Assembly: GCA_956465555.1 (NCBI GenBank)
Contig: OY101126.1
Location: 476,501-540,500, forward strand
Direction: 5' to 3'
From: Nitzschia sp. pyKryTriq1
Taxonomy: Eukaryota > Bacillariophyta > Bacillariophyceae > Bacillariales > Bacillariaceae
Length of the DNA stretch: 64,000 nucleotides
Below the pieces are notes generated by a model. It ran no database searches. It was not told the DNA's origin and saw only the letters and a program-made list of their open reading frames with translations. Position numbers and translations under genes: made by a program. Every line of letters starts with the position of its first letter. Position 1 is the first letter of the stretch. This document shows positions 1 to 10,357 of the stretch, in pieces.

Positions 1-392
1 CCCTTGCTCAGGGTGTGACTGACGTCAGTATGAGAGACCGCCCGCCCCGTCCGCCCGCCCGCCGGAGAGATCAGATCAGACGTGAGAGCAAGACGATGTT
101 GTTGTCAATAGCTACTAGTAGGTCTACTTGGACGAAGCAAGGAGCAATGGAACAGAACGAAAGCGACAATCCAAGATTCGTGTACTATGCTGATACTGTA
201 CTTGTTTTGCTTGCTTGTCGCCTCCAGCATCTGCAAGTAGAAACTATACAGATACTACGGAGTAGCTACTCCTAGCAGAGAAGCACAACAACATAATAAC
301 CGTTGCCAACTTTCCAGTTTGAGAGCAATGGATCACAAGGATAATACCTGTACCTGTACTAATATTTTCGTTCTCTACTGATAATAAATGAG
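1..392. other. 3' flank of the RCC1-repeat gene
   Basis: This stretch lies downstream of the minus-strand gene that ends at 393. A C/G-rich run of CGCCCG-like units sits at about 39-66. No coding region or RNA gene is recognisable. Confidence 0.5.
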
Positions 393-1622
393 TTAGTCCT
401 CGACAAGACAGCCTGCATGCGCCCATCCTGCTGACATGGCCACTACACGATGGTCCGCGAGAGTATGAATCAGTTTGGCTTGGTTGAGATTCTTTGTATT
501 CGGTCCCAAACCCAAAGATCCAGTTTTTCCAACGCCCCAAACATAGATCTGATGGTCTTCTGATAGTGCCATTGTGTAGTCGTTGCCACATTCGACGTCA
601 ATTATCTTTGTGTGTAGTACTTCTGGGACACGTACGGGTTCCAAGAAAAGACTCGATCCCCAAGTGAACAGTTCGCCACTGTCCGTAACACAGGCAGCAT
701 GTGAATGCCCCGCCGCTACCTTGGTGACAGTTCGGTTGAGTAGTTCGTCAGCATCCAGGAGGTACGGAACTTGTTCCATCGAATACATGTCGACAGCCAT
801 TCCGAACCCTGTTCCGAGCTGCCCTTTGTGATTGCGTCCCCAGCCATAGATAACACCATCAGCTAGCGCCAAAGTAAAGGACTTTCCACCAGCGATTTGA
901 TCGGCCTTTTTCAGAATTTCTACTGGCTCGAGGAAGAGTTGATCCACCGAGGTTTCTCCATTTCCCAGCCGGCCGTAACTCGAGGATCCCGTAGTCAACA
1001 CTTCTCCTTCTCGAGTCAAGACAGTCATGTGTGATTCACCCATGACGGCATCTTTGACATAACATCCATCTTCTACCAAAGATTCGACCAATTTTGGTTC
1101 CAAATAGGATTCGCCATCGCCCTGGCCGAGACATCCCATACCCGCCACCAGCGACCCACCAAATCCAAACGTATACAAATCTCCCTCTCGCGTCACCACG
1201 GCCGTATTACTGGGCCCAAAGGCTACTTTTTCCGCGGCAGGCAGGTTCGGAATTTTTGTCAATTTGGGGACAGGATTGGTGTGGCCGAGGCCCAATTGGC
1301 CCGACTTGTTGGTGCCCGCCACGAGAACGTCACCGTTCTTCAAAATCACCGCCGTATCGGTGGGCCCACACGACACACTGACAATCTCATCTTCCAACTC
1401 TCCCACTTTGGTGGGCTCCCACACAATCTTCTCCGTCGTGTCCTGCAAGAGAGAACCATTCGTATTGGCTCCCCAAGTGTACAGGGACAACGGTGAAGGT
1501 GCGGCTTGGGTTGTGGAAAATGTGCGACTTGCTGCCGCGGCGGTGCGAAGAAAACAAGCAGGCGGACACCGCCGTACCACAAATGCCCCTTTTGTTCTCA
1601 GTACTTGTAGTGAGCCTAGCAT
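393..1622 (-). CDS. RCC1-repeat protein, probably mitochondrial (RCC1L-like)
   Basis: Single-exon gene for 409 aa. After an Arg/Ala-rich N-terminus (about residues 1-40, ending near RTFSTTQ) that looks like a mitochondrial presequence, the protein is a run of RCC1 blades with typical phrases such as LYTWGANTNG, GQLGLGHTNP, GRLGNGETS, YGWGRNHKGQLGTG and VWGVGKTGSLGLG, giving a seven-bladed propeller. The combination of presequence and RCC1 propeller resembles the RCC1L/WBSCR16 family, which in animals works in mitochondrial ribosome assembly and fusion. That role is inferred, and a generic RCC1 protein remains possible. The ATG at 1622 was chosen because it supplies the presequence. Its 3' end faces the window edge. 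Confidence 0.85.
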   Translation of the reverse strand: MLGSLQVLRTKGAFVVRRCPPACFLRTAAAASRTFSTTQAAPSPLSLYTWGANTNGSLLQDTTEKIVWEPTKVGELEDEIVSVSCGPTDTAVILKNGDVLVAGTNKSGQLGLGHTNPVPKLTKIPNLPAAEKVAFGPSNTAVVTREGDLYTFGFGGSLVAGMGCLGQGDGESYLEPKLVESLVEDGCYVKDAVMGESHMTVLTREGEVLTTGSSSYGRLGNGETSVDQLFLEPVEILKKADQIAGGKSFTLALADGVIYGWGRNHKGQLGTGFGMAVDMYSMEQVPYLLDADELLNRTVTKVAAGHSHAACVTDSGELFTWGSSLFLEPVRVPEVLHTKIIDVECGNDYTMALSEDHQIYVWGVGKTGSLGLGPNTKNLNQAKLIHTLADHRVVAMSAGWAHAGCLVED

Positions 1623-2192
1623 ATTCTTCTGGTTCGTCGACGAGCAAAGGGGTTTGTAAGGCGAAGATGAAACAAATAATTATTGTATTGGAACAGGCAC
1701 AAGTTTCAGAAATGGGTTGACATCTCTTTTTCATCATTCACCATCATCGTGGGGTCGGATGAGATGGGATGCGAGATCGCGAAGCGCAAAACGAGATCGA
1801 CGACCCCTTCGACTTTAGGACAACCGCACAGACGCACCATCAAAAACTCACTCATCTTGAAGCGAAGCAAGGACAGACATGCAGACTGATTTTGTCTTTT
1901 CATGTCATCGAATTAGCTCAGCTCCAAGATTCTGCTACACTACGAGAGACTCTCTGGTAGTGAGTGGGAGACTTTACTTTTCCATAGATATAATCAATGT
2001 TTGCAGCAGCAGAGTGGATGGATGACGTAGGCAGACGAGGGTCTCGTGTCGGTATGGTAGTACTATTGCTCTGGTTCAGAATGACCTATACCTACTACTT
2101 TCTGTAGGAGCTACGGTGCTGCTACTAGTATATTTGGATTTCCACAAAAAAATAGCTTATATGGATCATTATCATCATCATCCCTCGAGCAA
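1623..2192. other. intergenic, upstream of RCC1 gene
   Basis: Holds the 5' flank of the RCC1-repeat gene and the 3' flank of the JmjC gene. I see no ORF with protein-like composition and no repeat beyond short TACTAG-rich runs. Confidence 0.4.
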
Positions 2193-3616
2193 TCACTTTC
2201 CTCTGTCAGTATACGGGCTGCTGAACCAATCCAGACGATCGGGAGGATGATACCAATAGTTGAAAGCAAGATGGACTTGACTCTTGTTTTGTTGAGTAGT
2301 AGTGGTGCCGTTGCTTGGTTCGAATGAATTGAAAGACGTCACCTGGTGGAACCATCCCGCTGGCAAGTATAAAATTTGGCCCGCCTTCAATTCCACGATG
2401 TACTCCTTACAAGCTTGGAATTCAGGATATAGGTTCACGTTCACATTATTTGTCGGATCGATTCGAGAAAAGCTATTCGGTCTTTGAACGGCATTCTCGT
2501 CCTCCCCAGTGGCTGTTTCGTCTTCGTCCTCGTCGTCGGAGCTATCGTTGTGGTGAGAAGCCTTGTCCACCAATTCATCAAAGTCATCAGGGCCGTCCAA
2601 GTCAACTATCTCCTCCTCTTCTTCGTCGCTCTGATAGTCAAATCCTTTTCCCAGTACAATTTCTTCCTCGCCCTCGTCGTTGTCACTAGCGCCGTCGTCT
2701 TCGTCATCACAATGGTTGTTGTCGCCATCCGTCGTCGCCCTTTCGACGGGAGTTCCGTCGGCCCTTATCTCTGCCCCGATATATGAAATGACTCCATTAA
2801 AGTGAATTTTCTCAATTGCTCCATACGTGCTCATCGAGTAAGCCGTATCGGGAGAGTAAAGGCGAAACTGTTTGACCCCCTGTACCAATAGGTAAAAATT
2901 ATCATGGTAGTCGTGATGCAAGCCGGACGAGCTTCCAGCCTTGGAAGATCCCATCCAAAGATTGCACGATTCCAGGTTTAGTGTAGATCCCCAGGAGAGT
3001 GTGGACTCTATCTTTTTGGCATGGAGGAGTTGGGCGCATGGAGTTTGAGAGGCAGCGGGAACTTTCTCTTTATCATCGGGTGGTGGTTGTTGAGTGGACA
3101 AATACAAGAGCTCGCCCTCGGGGCATTTCAATTTGTCAACCAGCTGACGCATCGTCATGTGAATCTGTCTCGATTTCGTTCGATTCTGTCCAAACGATTC
3201 GTCGGCAGAAAATCTCTTCTCGACTTGGACAAGCTGCGTGGATGATGTGTGAGACAGGGTGAAGGATGAAAAGGCAACAGTCATGAGTTCGGGCCGAGGT
3301 TTTGTTTTGTTTTCCATAGTTTGAATCAAAAAACTCATAAACCCACCTCCTTTCCAGCTACATCAACCAGATCTTCTGGTGTTAGGTTGAACATAGCGTT
3401 GTTTGGGTTTTGAAGGACACATGGCTTCCTCTTGGATATGAATCGGTCGAAAAAATCACGGGGCTCGATGCTGCTAGCATCGAGTGTCTCGACGACGACC
3501 TTGTCCTTTTGAAACGAATAACCAGTATATTCACAAGGAGATGCACCCGGCAATGTTTTCGTTCGTTTGCGTGTGTTGCTGTTGTCATCGGCGCTGCTGG
3601 CTGTGGATCGCTTCAT
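2193..3616 (-). CDS. JmjC/cupin_8 2-oxoglutarate oxygenase with acidic insert
   Basis: Two exons, 3347-3616 and 2193-3233, around a 113-bp intron (donor GTGGGT, acceptor CAG). The joined protein has 436 aa and reads VAGKE/LVQVEK across the splice in phase 0. The JmjC core shows the iron-binding HxD in GLHHDYHDNFYLLVQG, a following Lys (GVKQFRLY) for 2-oxoglutarate, and the distal His in LPAGWFHQV, as in JMJD7/FIH-type cupin_8 hydroxylases. Between HxD and the distal His lies an insert of about 110 residues that is very rich in Asp and Glu. The start is the ATG at 3616 (MKRSTASS); a GTG three codons upstream is not needed. The basic N-terminus (TRKRTKTL) could be a nuclear signal. The substrate is unknown. 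Confidence 0.85.
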
Positions 3617-4114
3617 TATTTGCACTTTTGGATAGGGAAGCTATACGGTAGCCGTGGGGCATCTACCGCCGGTCGCCAGGATCGGAGCAGCAGCCGTCCA
3701 AGTTCGAGTTGCTGTATGCTAAGGCGATAAAGTGAGAAAATGCAGCCTTTCAGCACATTTGTACTCCTTGAACTTTGTCTTGTCTCCTCTGCTGCTGTGG
3801 TCGAGATGATGAAAATGAGGGGCTCGGAGCATCGAGCATCCGCAATTCTTCGCAAGATAACACACCGGTAGTCTCTCTGCGGAGGCGCGCCAAAATCTTT
3901 CCGACCGATCCGAGCGCATTTTTTAATCTCCGGAAAGCGGCAAGACGAATGCGCCACCCCAAAAATCGACTCCTTCCTCATCATACCGGTGGAGTTGGGA
4001 AATACTAACTACAGAATAGACAACTTGCGAGAGGAGAAAGAAATGGTTGTTTTACTCGTAGTCTACTACGACTTTGTCTACTAAGACTTTTGAATCTCAA
4101 TTTAAAATTGTTAA
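3617..4114. other. intergenic, upstream of JmjC gene
   Basis: 5' flank of the JmjC gene and 3' flank of the next minus-strand gene. No coding signal seen. Confidence 0.4.
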
Positions 4115-5170
4115 TTAAAAGAATACTTTGAGAACATTGTACACCGAAAACCCCAGCAGCCCCAATTTCATCGGATCCGCTTGCTGCAGATTCACCATGG
4201 CCATTTGTGGCGAGAAGGTTCCCGTCATTGGATCCATTCCCAATTGGAAAATAGTTCTTCCAATATTCATAATGGACATGATTTGCCACATTCCAAGTTT
4301 CGAGTACCATGGCTTGGGGGCTTCGATGAATCCATTTCTGGGCAGGTTAATGGGCTGCAAGTCATCGTCATACATACTGGCAGCAGTCGCGGGCGGTGCC
4401 GTTGTCGGTTTGGGCAACGACGTTCCGAATTCTTTGCCAAGTGTCGCATCATCAAATCCAAACTTGTAAGCTTGTTCAATCGATGCCGCCGAGGATGCAG
4501 CAGCAGGGAAAGAACCGGCCGACGACGCGGGGGGAGCTGGCGGCCTGGCGGCAGGCAAGAAAATGGATCGAGCCGAAAGGACTAATAAGAATAGCACAAT
4601 ACCTGCCGCCATTTTGTTACTCAACTTTCCCTGTAGCATGGGCGCTGATTGTTCGATCACAGCCCGGCACCGAGAGGGGAAATTGGCAACAATGAGTCTC
4701 CAGTTGAATTGAATACTTCCATTGACAAAGACATCCGGACCGACAATCAATCCAAGCATCAAAACGATGCTAATCAACATGATCATTCGTGTGAATCCAA
4801 AAAAGTAAATACTCAACAACATCAAAAGTCCCAATCCACCCACCGCATATTCAGGCTTGACGCCGGGCGGAAGCTTGGAGATGGCGAGTTGATAGTACTT
4901 GGAAATTTCCTGTCGGACGCGGGGATCTTTCGTAAGTATCAGGTATTGAGCTTTGGCTTGATCGAGCATGTTTCCCTTGACCAAGTTCTCGGGCTTCAAT
5001 GCGACTGTTTGCTGCGTGCTCGCCATATGGACTAGATACCGACCGCGATCAGCGCTGAACTGGACGACCACCCCCAGCTGCCCGTTCAACAACTCTTGTG
5101 AGGTGTTTTGAACCTTCACAATCACAGAGGGAGGATTTCGTACGAAACCGGAAGGATCGGGAGACGACAT
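4115..5170 (-). CDS. membrane protein with N-terminal SH3-like domain, unknown function
   Basis: 351 aa from the ATG at 5170 (MSSPDPSG). An upstream extension is open but not protein-like. Residues about 20-68 (LLNGQLGVVVQFSADRGRY ... ALKPENLV) form the small SH3-like unit often seen in algal proteins that binds peptides or other domains. Then come a helical stretch (QAKAQYLILTKDPRVRQEI), a hydrophobic region with probably two or three membrane helices (about 107-150), another helix around 190-208 (MAAGIVLFLLVLSARSIFL), an Ala/Pro-rich linker and a weakly hydrophobic C-terminus. I do not recognise the family beyond this and assign no function. Its upstream region carries the 22-bp element also found upstream of the CDP-DAG synthase gene. 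Confidence 0.75.
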   Translation of the reverse strand: MSSPDPSGFVRNPPSVIVKVQNTSQELLNGQLGVVVQFSADRGRYLVHMASTQQTVALKPENLVKGNMLDQAKAQYLILTKDPRVRQEISKYYQLAISKLPPGVKPEYAVGGLGLLMLLSIYFFGFTRMIMLISIVLMLGLIVGPDVFVNGSIQFNWRLIVANFPSRCRAVIEQSAPMLQGKLSNKMAAGIVLFLLVLSARSIFLPAARPPAPPASSAGSFPAAASSAASIEQAYKFGFDDATLGKEFGTSLPKPTTAPPATAASMYDDDLQPINLPRNGFIEAPKPWYSKLGMWQIMSIMNIGRTIFQLGMDPMTGTFSPQMAMVNLQQADPMKLGLLGFSVYNVLKVFF

Positions 5171-5919
5171 GATGTTGTTTTTTTCTTTTGGGGGCTTTGA
5201 GGTACTATGATATGATGTTAGCTTCGATCTGCTCTCTTTCGCTTCAATATTGTGCCGGTAGAGAAAGAAATGATGCAAATGGAGAAGAACAAGATACGTA
5301 TGTAGCATACCGGTACGATTTTAATTTGCAAGCAGACAGCAGAAGAAGACGACCCGTTTCAACATCAGACAGTGCAGAAGGGCGACGATCAGTTTCGAAA
5401 ATCTCGATGCGCGGCTGGCGTGATCCAACCGAATTATAACGCTATTCACACCTGTATTTGCACAGATACAACTGGTGACTCATTCGCACGTGACTGACGA
5501 CTGCTGCTACTACTACTACTACTACTGTTCGTATGAATATGTCGTAAAGCAGCGAAAAAGTGCCTTCGCGCTCACGTAGAAAACAAAACGAAAGTTGTGA
5601 AAAGGACTGGTCAGATATGTATATGCGCTCTATTTGAACGAAAAATCAATTGGTTTACTCATCTCTCTAAAAAAGGGTGACTTACGAAAGGAAAAGATAA
5701 TCTAGCTCTAGTAGAGGTTCTACTAGAGTAGCGATTGTATTTGTATGTAGATCCGCTGAACCCGTTCCATACATGTATCATGCGGTCGACGTGTAGTAAC
5801 AATGAAGCATGCCGCCGTCTTCTCAAAGTAGATGCTCCTTCGCGCGGGTATTAAGATTCTGCTACAAACTCCTAACTGCTCTCTGTTTTCTTGAGTGCCG
5901 CCTTTTTCTTGGCGTCCCC
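5171..5919. other. intergenic with (CTA)n tract and shared 22-bp element
   Basis: Upstream region of the membrane-protein gene and 3' flank of the BAR-like gene. It contains a (CTA)n run at about 5508-5526 followed by the element at 5542-5563. No ORF is supported. Confidence 0.6.
5542..5563 (-). promoter_or_regulatory. 22-bp element shared with 49923-49944
   Basis: The 22 bases here are identical to those at 49923-49944; the core on the minus strand reads CACTTTTTCGCTGC. Both copies are followed on the minus strand by a (TAG)n run and lie about 372-402 bp upstream of the ATG of a minus-strand membrane-protein gene. A regulatory role is inferred from identity and position only. Confidence 0.45.
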
Positions 5920-7301
5920 TCACTTGGTAGCAGGCTTCTCCGACGCTGCCTTCTTCAGTTTGCCGTTTGTGGGCGCAGCAGCAGCAGCAGTAGCCGTAGT
6001 ACTCGCGGGTTTTGGTGCATTCTGCTTGTAGGTGGCTTTCATAGAATCCAGTACGCCAGCAAGCTCGTGGTAGATGTCTGATTCTCGTCCCACTACATAC
6101 AGTGCGCGTGGGGGTTAAGAAAGACGTGAGATGGGTACAAATGAGACCAGCAAGGAATAGCAAAAATGAAATAATTGTACACTCACCTCGATTGCTTTCC
6201 CACTTCATGTAGTTTCGACAAAGCTGATATAGCTCAATCCAGCCATCGTGAACAACCGACTCAATAAGCGCACACAACCGTCCTGCTTCTGATTCATGTC
6301 GTACGAAGGCATCCTTTAACTTTTCTTCATTTCGCTCTAGTTTTGCGACTTGGTTTCGCGGAGACGTCTTTCCTTTTGCCTCTAATTCGTTGGATTTCCT
6401 TCGGAGCCCTGCAACTTTGCCTTCGTAGTGATCTCTATCGCCTTGTAATTTCCGAACAATTGCTAGGTCGCGATCAATTCGTTCTGTGACCGCAAGTTCC
6501 CATTCGATTGCCCATGTCACTACGTGTTTTTCGTACTCTCGTCCATTGGCTATTGATTGCACAGACACAAACTTTTGGACTGCCATCAGGCTCGACCCGC
6601 TCTCTGCCTCGGTTTGTGCCTTTCGCATGGCCTTCAAGGCCGCATCCACGTTCTCAGGTTCTGCTGACTCTTTAATCTGAGCCAAGGCTGCCGTGCTGGC
6701 GTCATCAAGTCCCGACAATTCTTGTTCGAGGGGGCCATTTCGACTCATCATTGCCAAATGTTTCACCAACTGCATGGGCGGTTGGTATGAAGTTAAGCGC
6801 ACATAGTGCATACTGTGAGTCAACAGTCGAGGGGCATCTAGAGAATAGAACATGCGCACGTATGGGATATAAGGTCACGATTCTCACTTACATCTTCTCT
6901 GGCAGTATTCATGTGTCCCGTAGTGTCTGCATAGTTTGTCACCATTGTCACCAGAGTTCTCACTGACGTTCAAACGTGAAAGGGAAGGGGAAAAAATAAG
7001 AAAATTAACACGGTTACGAATACAGGTACCAACGAGAGTGATGAGTATACCTACAACTCTTTCTCATCTTTTCGTATTCTGCCGTAAGTGGGATGAGTTC
7101 GGGGCTTCTATTCTTTGTTGGTGCGGCCTCGTCGACGGCACGCTGAAGACGTTCTTCGATCTTCGCCTTGATGTTCATGGTCGTCGCCGTCGCGGGAGGT
7201 GTTGACGCAACAACATTAGTTTTTGCCGCTGGCTCACCCTCGGTGCTGACAGGAGTGCTCGTAGAAGCACCTGCGTTGTTGTCTACCTTTGCTTTTGCCA
7301 T
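5920..7301 (-). CDS. BAR-like domain protein, four exons
   Basis: Exons 7055-7301, 6892-6962, 6187-6769 and 5920-6092 join to 357 aa with all phases agreeing. A disordered Ala/Thr/Pro N-terminus (residues 1-50) is followed by a long all-helical region: KIEERLQRAVDE, LVTMVTNYADTTGHMNTARE, LVKHLAMMSRNGPL, DRDHYEGKVAGLRRK, AKLERNEEKLKDAFVRHESE and HDGWIELYQLCRNYMKWES. The DHYxxKVxxL and KLERNEEKLxxA patterns are those of BAR domains, which dimerise into curved membrane-binding bundles. An Ala/Lys-rich tail ends the protein. The last intron uses donor GTGAGT and acceptor TGTAG. The first intron can be placed two ways (donor at 7054 or 7050, with matching acceptors), changing one residue (Leu or Cys). 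A role in membrane bending or endocytosis is inferred from the fold. Confidence 0.75.
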
Positions 7302-7866
7302 GCTATTGTTCAATCGGTCTGTAATAATGCGGTCCTTGTTTTTGTGGTTCTATCGTGATCGAAGTTGTGGGCGGATGATTGGTGCGTGACACCTTGTAAC
7401 ATGGGATTTGCGCGATGCTATGGAGCGCGTTTTTCGCTCGTAAATTCGGGCCATCGATCGTTCTCAATCAAGAAGAGTTCTGCGGTTCTCGTCTTTATTC
7501 CCGCCATGGCAGTTCGCCCGCTTCCGATAGATGACAGCGCAGTAGAGGAGACATCACTATTTTTTCTCCGGGCGCAGTCGGAGGAATCGACTACCCCAAA
7601 ATACTGATGTAAGACTGTTACCACTTCGATTCCGGATGATTCGCACTGCTAATAGTCTACTAGTATAATAGTTTTGCAATATTTTTCGTAGAGCAGCAAC
7701 AAAAACTGACTGGCTTTGCTACCGATTGGTGCGTGTCCAAGCCGCTGTGAACTGGGAATTCAACCCATAACTGGCGGCGACTGACTTGGGCAAAGCCCGG
7801 CGGCAGCCAGCAGGCCGACGATTCATCGTTTCGCATATCCTCCCGGGTCCACCTGTTTCTCCTCTA
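7302..7866. other. intergenic, upstream of BAR-like gene
   Basis: 5' flank of the BAR-like gene and 3' flank of the plastid membrane-protein gene. The short ORFs here lack ATG starts or family resemblance. Confidence 0.4.
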
Positions 7867-8610
7867 CTAGGCGATATGGTTCTTTGCCCTAAATTCGGCG
7901 GTATAGATATGTTTGGTCGCCAGGGACAAGACTGTGTGAATGTTCAGGCTGCACACCACAGCCAATACGATACTGGCCACCAAAATGATCTGTCCTCGGC
8001 GATCCTCGTCAGATGTTTTCTCCACCACACTTGCCAAGAAGCTCGTCACAAAAGATATTGACGTAATCAAAAATGTGCGAAAGCCGTATTTTCGAAAAAT
8101 GGCCGTCGCATTTCGAAAGGCCAGATAGCCGGACTCGTTCCCCATCCCCAAGGCTTCCTTGCTATAAATTCCCAACACGTTGAACAAAACGGCGGTAAAG
8201 ACTCCACAGACAATACACAAGATGCTCGAGGCGGTAAAGATGGATTCTAGCCACTGAACCTGACGCGGTCTTTTCCCATCAGGACCCACTTTGATTTCGA
8301 ATTTCTGGCTAGTATAAAGTCTCAAGGAGGCGTTCATGATCAATGCAGTGATCGTAGAATATGTGGCCATACTTTGAATCTTGAGGACTTCTTGACCCAA
8401 GTCCAGGGCGGCTGCTTTAGCGCCACCACGGAGAATAGCGACACCAGTAGCGATAGGAGAAATGGCTTGGAGCCTCGTCGCCGATTTTGCGCTAACGGAT
8501 GCCGCCGATGGTGACATTTGGCGGGGAATCGGAGTAACAAATCCATGTGCGCCACCCAGGACGAGTTGAAGCGTCAAATAGAATGAAAAGAAGAAGCGTT
8601 GGTTGGTCAT
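7867..8610 (-). CDS. plastid-targeted multi-pass membrane protein, unknown function
   Basis: 247 aa, single exon, ATG at 8610. The N-terminus has a signal peptide (FFFSFYLTLQLVLGGAHG) with cleavage before Phe (AHG/FVTPIPR), followed by a Ser/Ala/Arg-rich transit-peptide-like stretch, which is the diatom plastid address. The mature part has about four hydrophobic helices (ATYSTITALIMNASLRLY; SSILCIVCGVFTAVLFNVLG; TFLITSISFVTSFLASV; IILVASIVLAVVCSLNIHTV) and short charged loops. I do not recognise the family. A place in a plastid envelope or thylakoid membrane follows from the presequence and the helices. It is divergent from the Nudix gene, 435 bp away. Confidence 0.75.
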   Translation of the reverse strand: MTNQRFFFSFYLTLQLVLGGAHGFVTPIPRQMSPSAASVSAKSATRLQAISPIATGVAILRGGAKAAALDLGQEVLKIQSMATYSTITALIMNASLRLYTSQKFEIKVGPDGKRPRQVQWLESIFTASSILCIVCGVFTAVLFNVLGIYSKEALGMGNESGYLAFRNATAIFRKYGFRTFLITSISFVTSFLASVVEKTSDEDRRGQIILVASIVLAVVCSLNIHTVLSLATKHIYTAEFRAKNHIA

Positions 8611-9045
8611 CTTGTCTTGGTGGTCGTGTCAACAGATAGAGGGGCAAAGTGGATGTGCACAAACAATGCATTCGAACAGAGTTGGCATCAAGTTGGCACT
8701 CGCTTGATGCTTGTGATGTTGTGAGAAGCGGTGCAGATGCAGGTACCGGTACCAGGTCGTAGAAGCACGATAGAAGTGAAAAGACTGATGTCTGGATGAC
8801 GTCACACAAGGTCTTTTGTATAAAATAATAATATATATGCGGATCTGCGCTGCCATTTTTTTATCAGCCATCACCGCGCTAGCTCAGTAAAAAACAACAT
8901 CCACAAACCACAAATAATTTTTTGGACGATGACGAAGGAACCGAGACTAATGTACTGGTACCTGGTACTGTGCTTTTGAACCATCGAAGCTAAATTAAAG
9001 GTCAGCAAGAACCCTTCGAGATACTGTCTGTTGCCTAAGTGGAAG
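8611..9045. other. divergent promoter region with GTAC palindromes
   Basis: Shared 5' region of the plastid membrane-protein gene and the Nudix gene. Two palindromic clusters occur: GGTACCGGTACC at about 8742-8753 and TACTGGTACCTGGTACTG at about 8953-8970. An AT-rich stretch lies at 8820-8840. Confidence 0.5.
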
Positions 9046-9681
9046 ATGAATCATCGATATTTTGCACGACCTGCCCAAATCTTGCTCCAACGACACGCCC
9101 CAACGATAACGTCGTCACAACAGTTGTCAATGATGAGCTCGGCATCAGTGTCATCATCGCCAACGCCTCTGGCCTACCCTCGGGCCGCCGTGGCAGTAAC
9201 GGTTCAGTCTCAGCTATCCACATCGCCGGTACCTCATTATTTGTTGGTCCAACGGGCCAATCCACCGGATCAAGGCAAATGGAGTCTACCTGGTGGAAAA
9301 ATTCATGTGGGCGAAGGCACATTGGATGCTGCTCAACGAGAAATCACCGAAGAAACACAGTTGGTCACCAAGGATTGTGAATGGCTACGAAATCCTTTCA
9401 TGACGACCGACGCTATTGTTGTGAAAAATGACTCCTCCTCTGTAGAAGAAGCCAACGAGGGCAATCAGCAGGTGGTCTTTCATTACTTGATTGCTCAATG
9501 TTTCGCACGGGCACCCGATGGATTGCCAGGGCTAACGCCCAGTGATGACGCCTTGGATGCCAAGTGGTACACATTGGGGGAGATCCAAGAGAATTTGATG
9601 CCGAATGACCTAGTCTCTGGGGGTGTGGTTCAAGTCATTGAGCGAGCTGAGGAGTTACATGCCAAGGGAGCATTGCTTTGA
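9046..9681 (+). CDS. Nudix hydrolase
   Basis: 211 aa from the ATG at 9046; a TTG five codons upstream is not a plausible start. The Nudix box runs from about residue 84 to 107: GKIHVGEGTLDAAQREITEE, with Gly84, Glu90, Arg98, Glu99, Glu102 and Glu103 placed as in GX5EX7REUXEE, so Mg-dependent hydrolysis of a nucleoside diphosphate derivative is expected. The usual Gly after the Glu pair is Gln here. The core (AVAVTVQ, HYLLVQRANPPDQGKWSLPG) is complete, and the size is normal. The N-terminal 30 residues are basic and Ser-rich (HRYFARPAQILLQRHAP), suggesting import into mitochondria. The substrate (ADP-ribose, NADH or a damaged nucleotide) cannot be read from the sequence. Confidence 0.88.
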   Translation: MNHRYFARPAQILLQRHAPTITSSQQLSMMSSASVSSSPTPLAYPRAAVAVTVQSQLSTSPVPHYLLVQRANPPDQGKWSLPGGKIHVGEGTLDAAQREITEETQLVTKDCEWLRNPFMTTDAIVVKNDSSSVEEANEGNQQVVFHYLIAQCFARAPDGLPGLTPSDDALDAKWYTLGEIQENLMPNDLVSGGVVQVIERAEELHAKGALL

Positions 9682-10357
9682 TTCCAAAGTACTGCTGTAG
9701 CTAGTTGAGGAATCCGTTCTTCTTTCATTGTACGAGTATGTACGTACGGTAGGTGTGTTGCTTGAATTGCGAGCACATGGGCCTCGTACGGCGTAGAAGT
9801 TAGAAGAATAGCGACGAGAAAGTTTAAGACTCTAGTATGATACCCTCATCTATCTCTCTCTCTCTCTCTCTACTGTACACGTAGGGGGGGAATACGAATA
9901 GCCGCGGCTGCAAGTATTTATTTTAGCAGAGGCATACTACTGTAGTTGGGGCAACAACAAAGGGATAGTAGAAAAATGCAAAAAAAGAAACAACGGTCGG
10001 GATTCCAACGTCCTCCCCCACCGTTTTGGTAACGTATGTATACGTCGTCCTCATCGGTTTCGTCGCAATTCGCAATAAAAAATAAAAAGCAGCGCAAGCT
10101 ACACTACGTGTAGCATCGCACACACAAAATAAGGGCGAAGCGGGCATCCACAGTACTGGTACTGTATCTTTTTGTTGTCACTGCCATTGTTGATTTCACC
10201 TTGGCGGCCGACTGTCTCGTATTCTGCAGTCTTGAGCATCGAAGTCCAGAAAGAAATACCGTAGCCAACAGCATAGCGTCTGCGTGCGTGGACATAACAT
10301 GCAAATGATCAGGGAGTGAAACGTGCCGGCTGCTTGCTCTCCATACGTGCCCTAATT
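9682..10357. other. intergenic with CT microsatellite
   Basis: 3' flank of the Nudix gene and 5' flank of the wax-synthase-like gene. A (CT)n run lies at about 9851-9871, followed by a short poly-G run near 9883-9889. The ATG of the downstream gene is at 10358; an in-frame GTG at 10316 was not used. Confidence 0.45.

Noticed and set aside
4115-5308. Longer 397-residue form of the SH3-like membrane protein
   Set aside because: The extra 46 residues are His/Tyr-rich and not conserved-looking, and the ATG at 5170 opens a normal N-terminus.
9851-9871. CT-rich repeat as part of a CRISPR-like or telomere-like array
   Set aside because: Plain dinucleotide microsatellite; no spaced repeats anywhere in the window resemble CRISPR.
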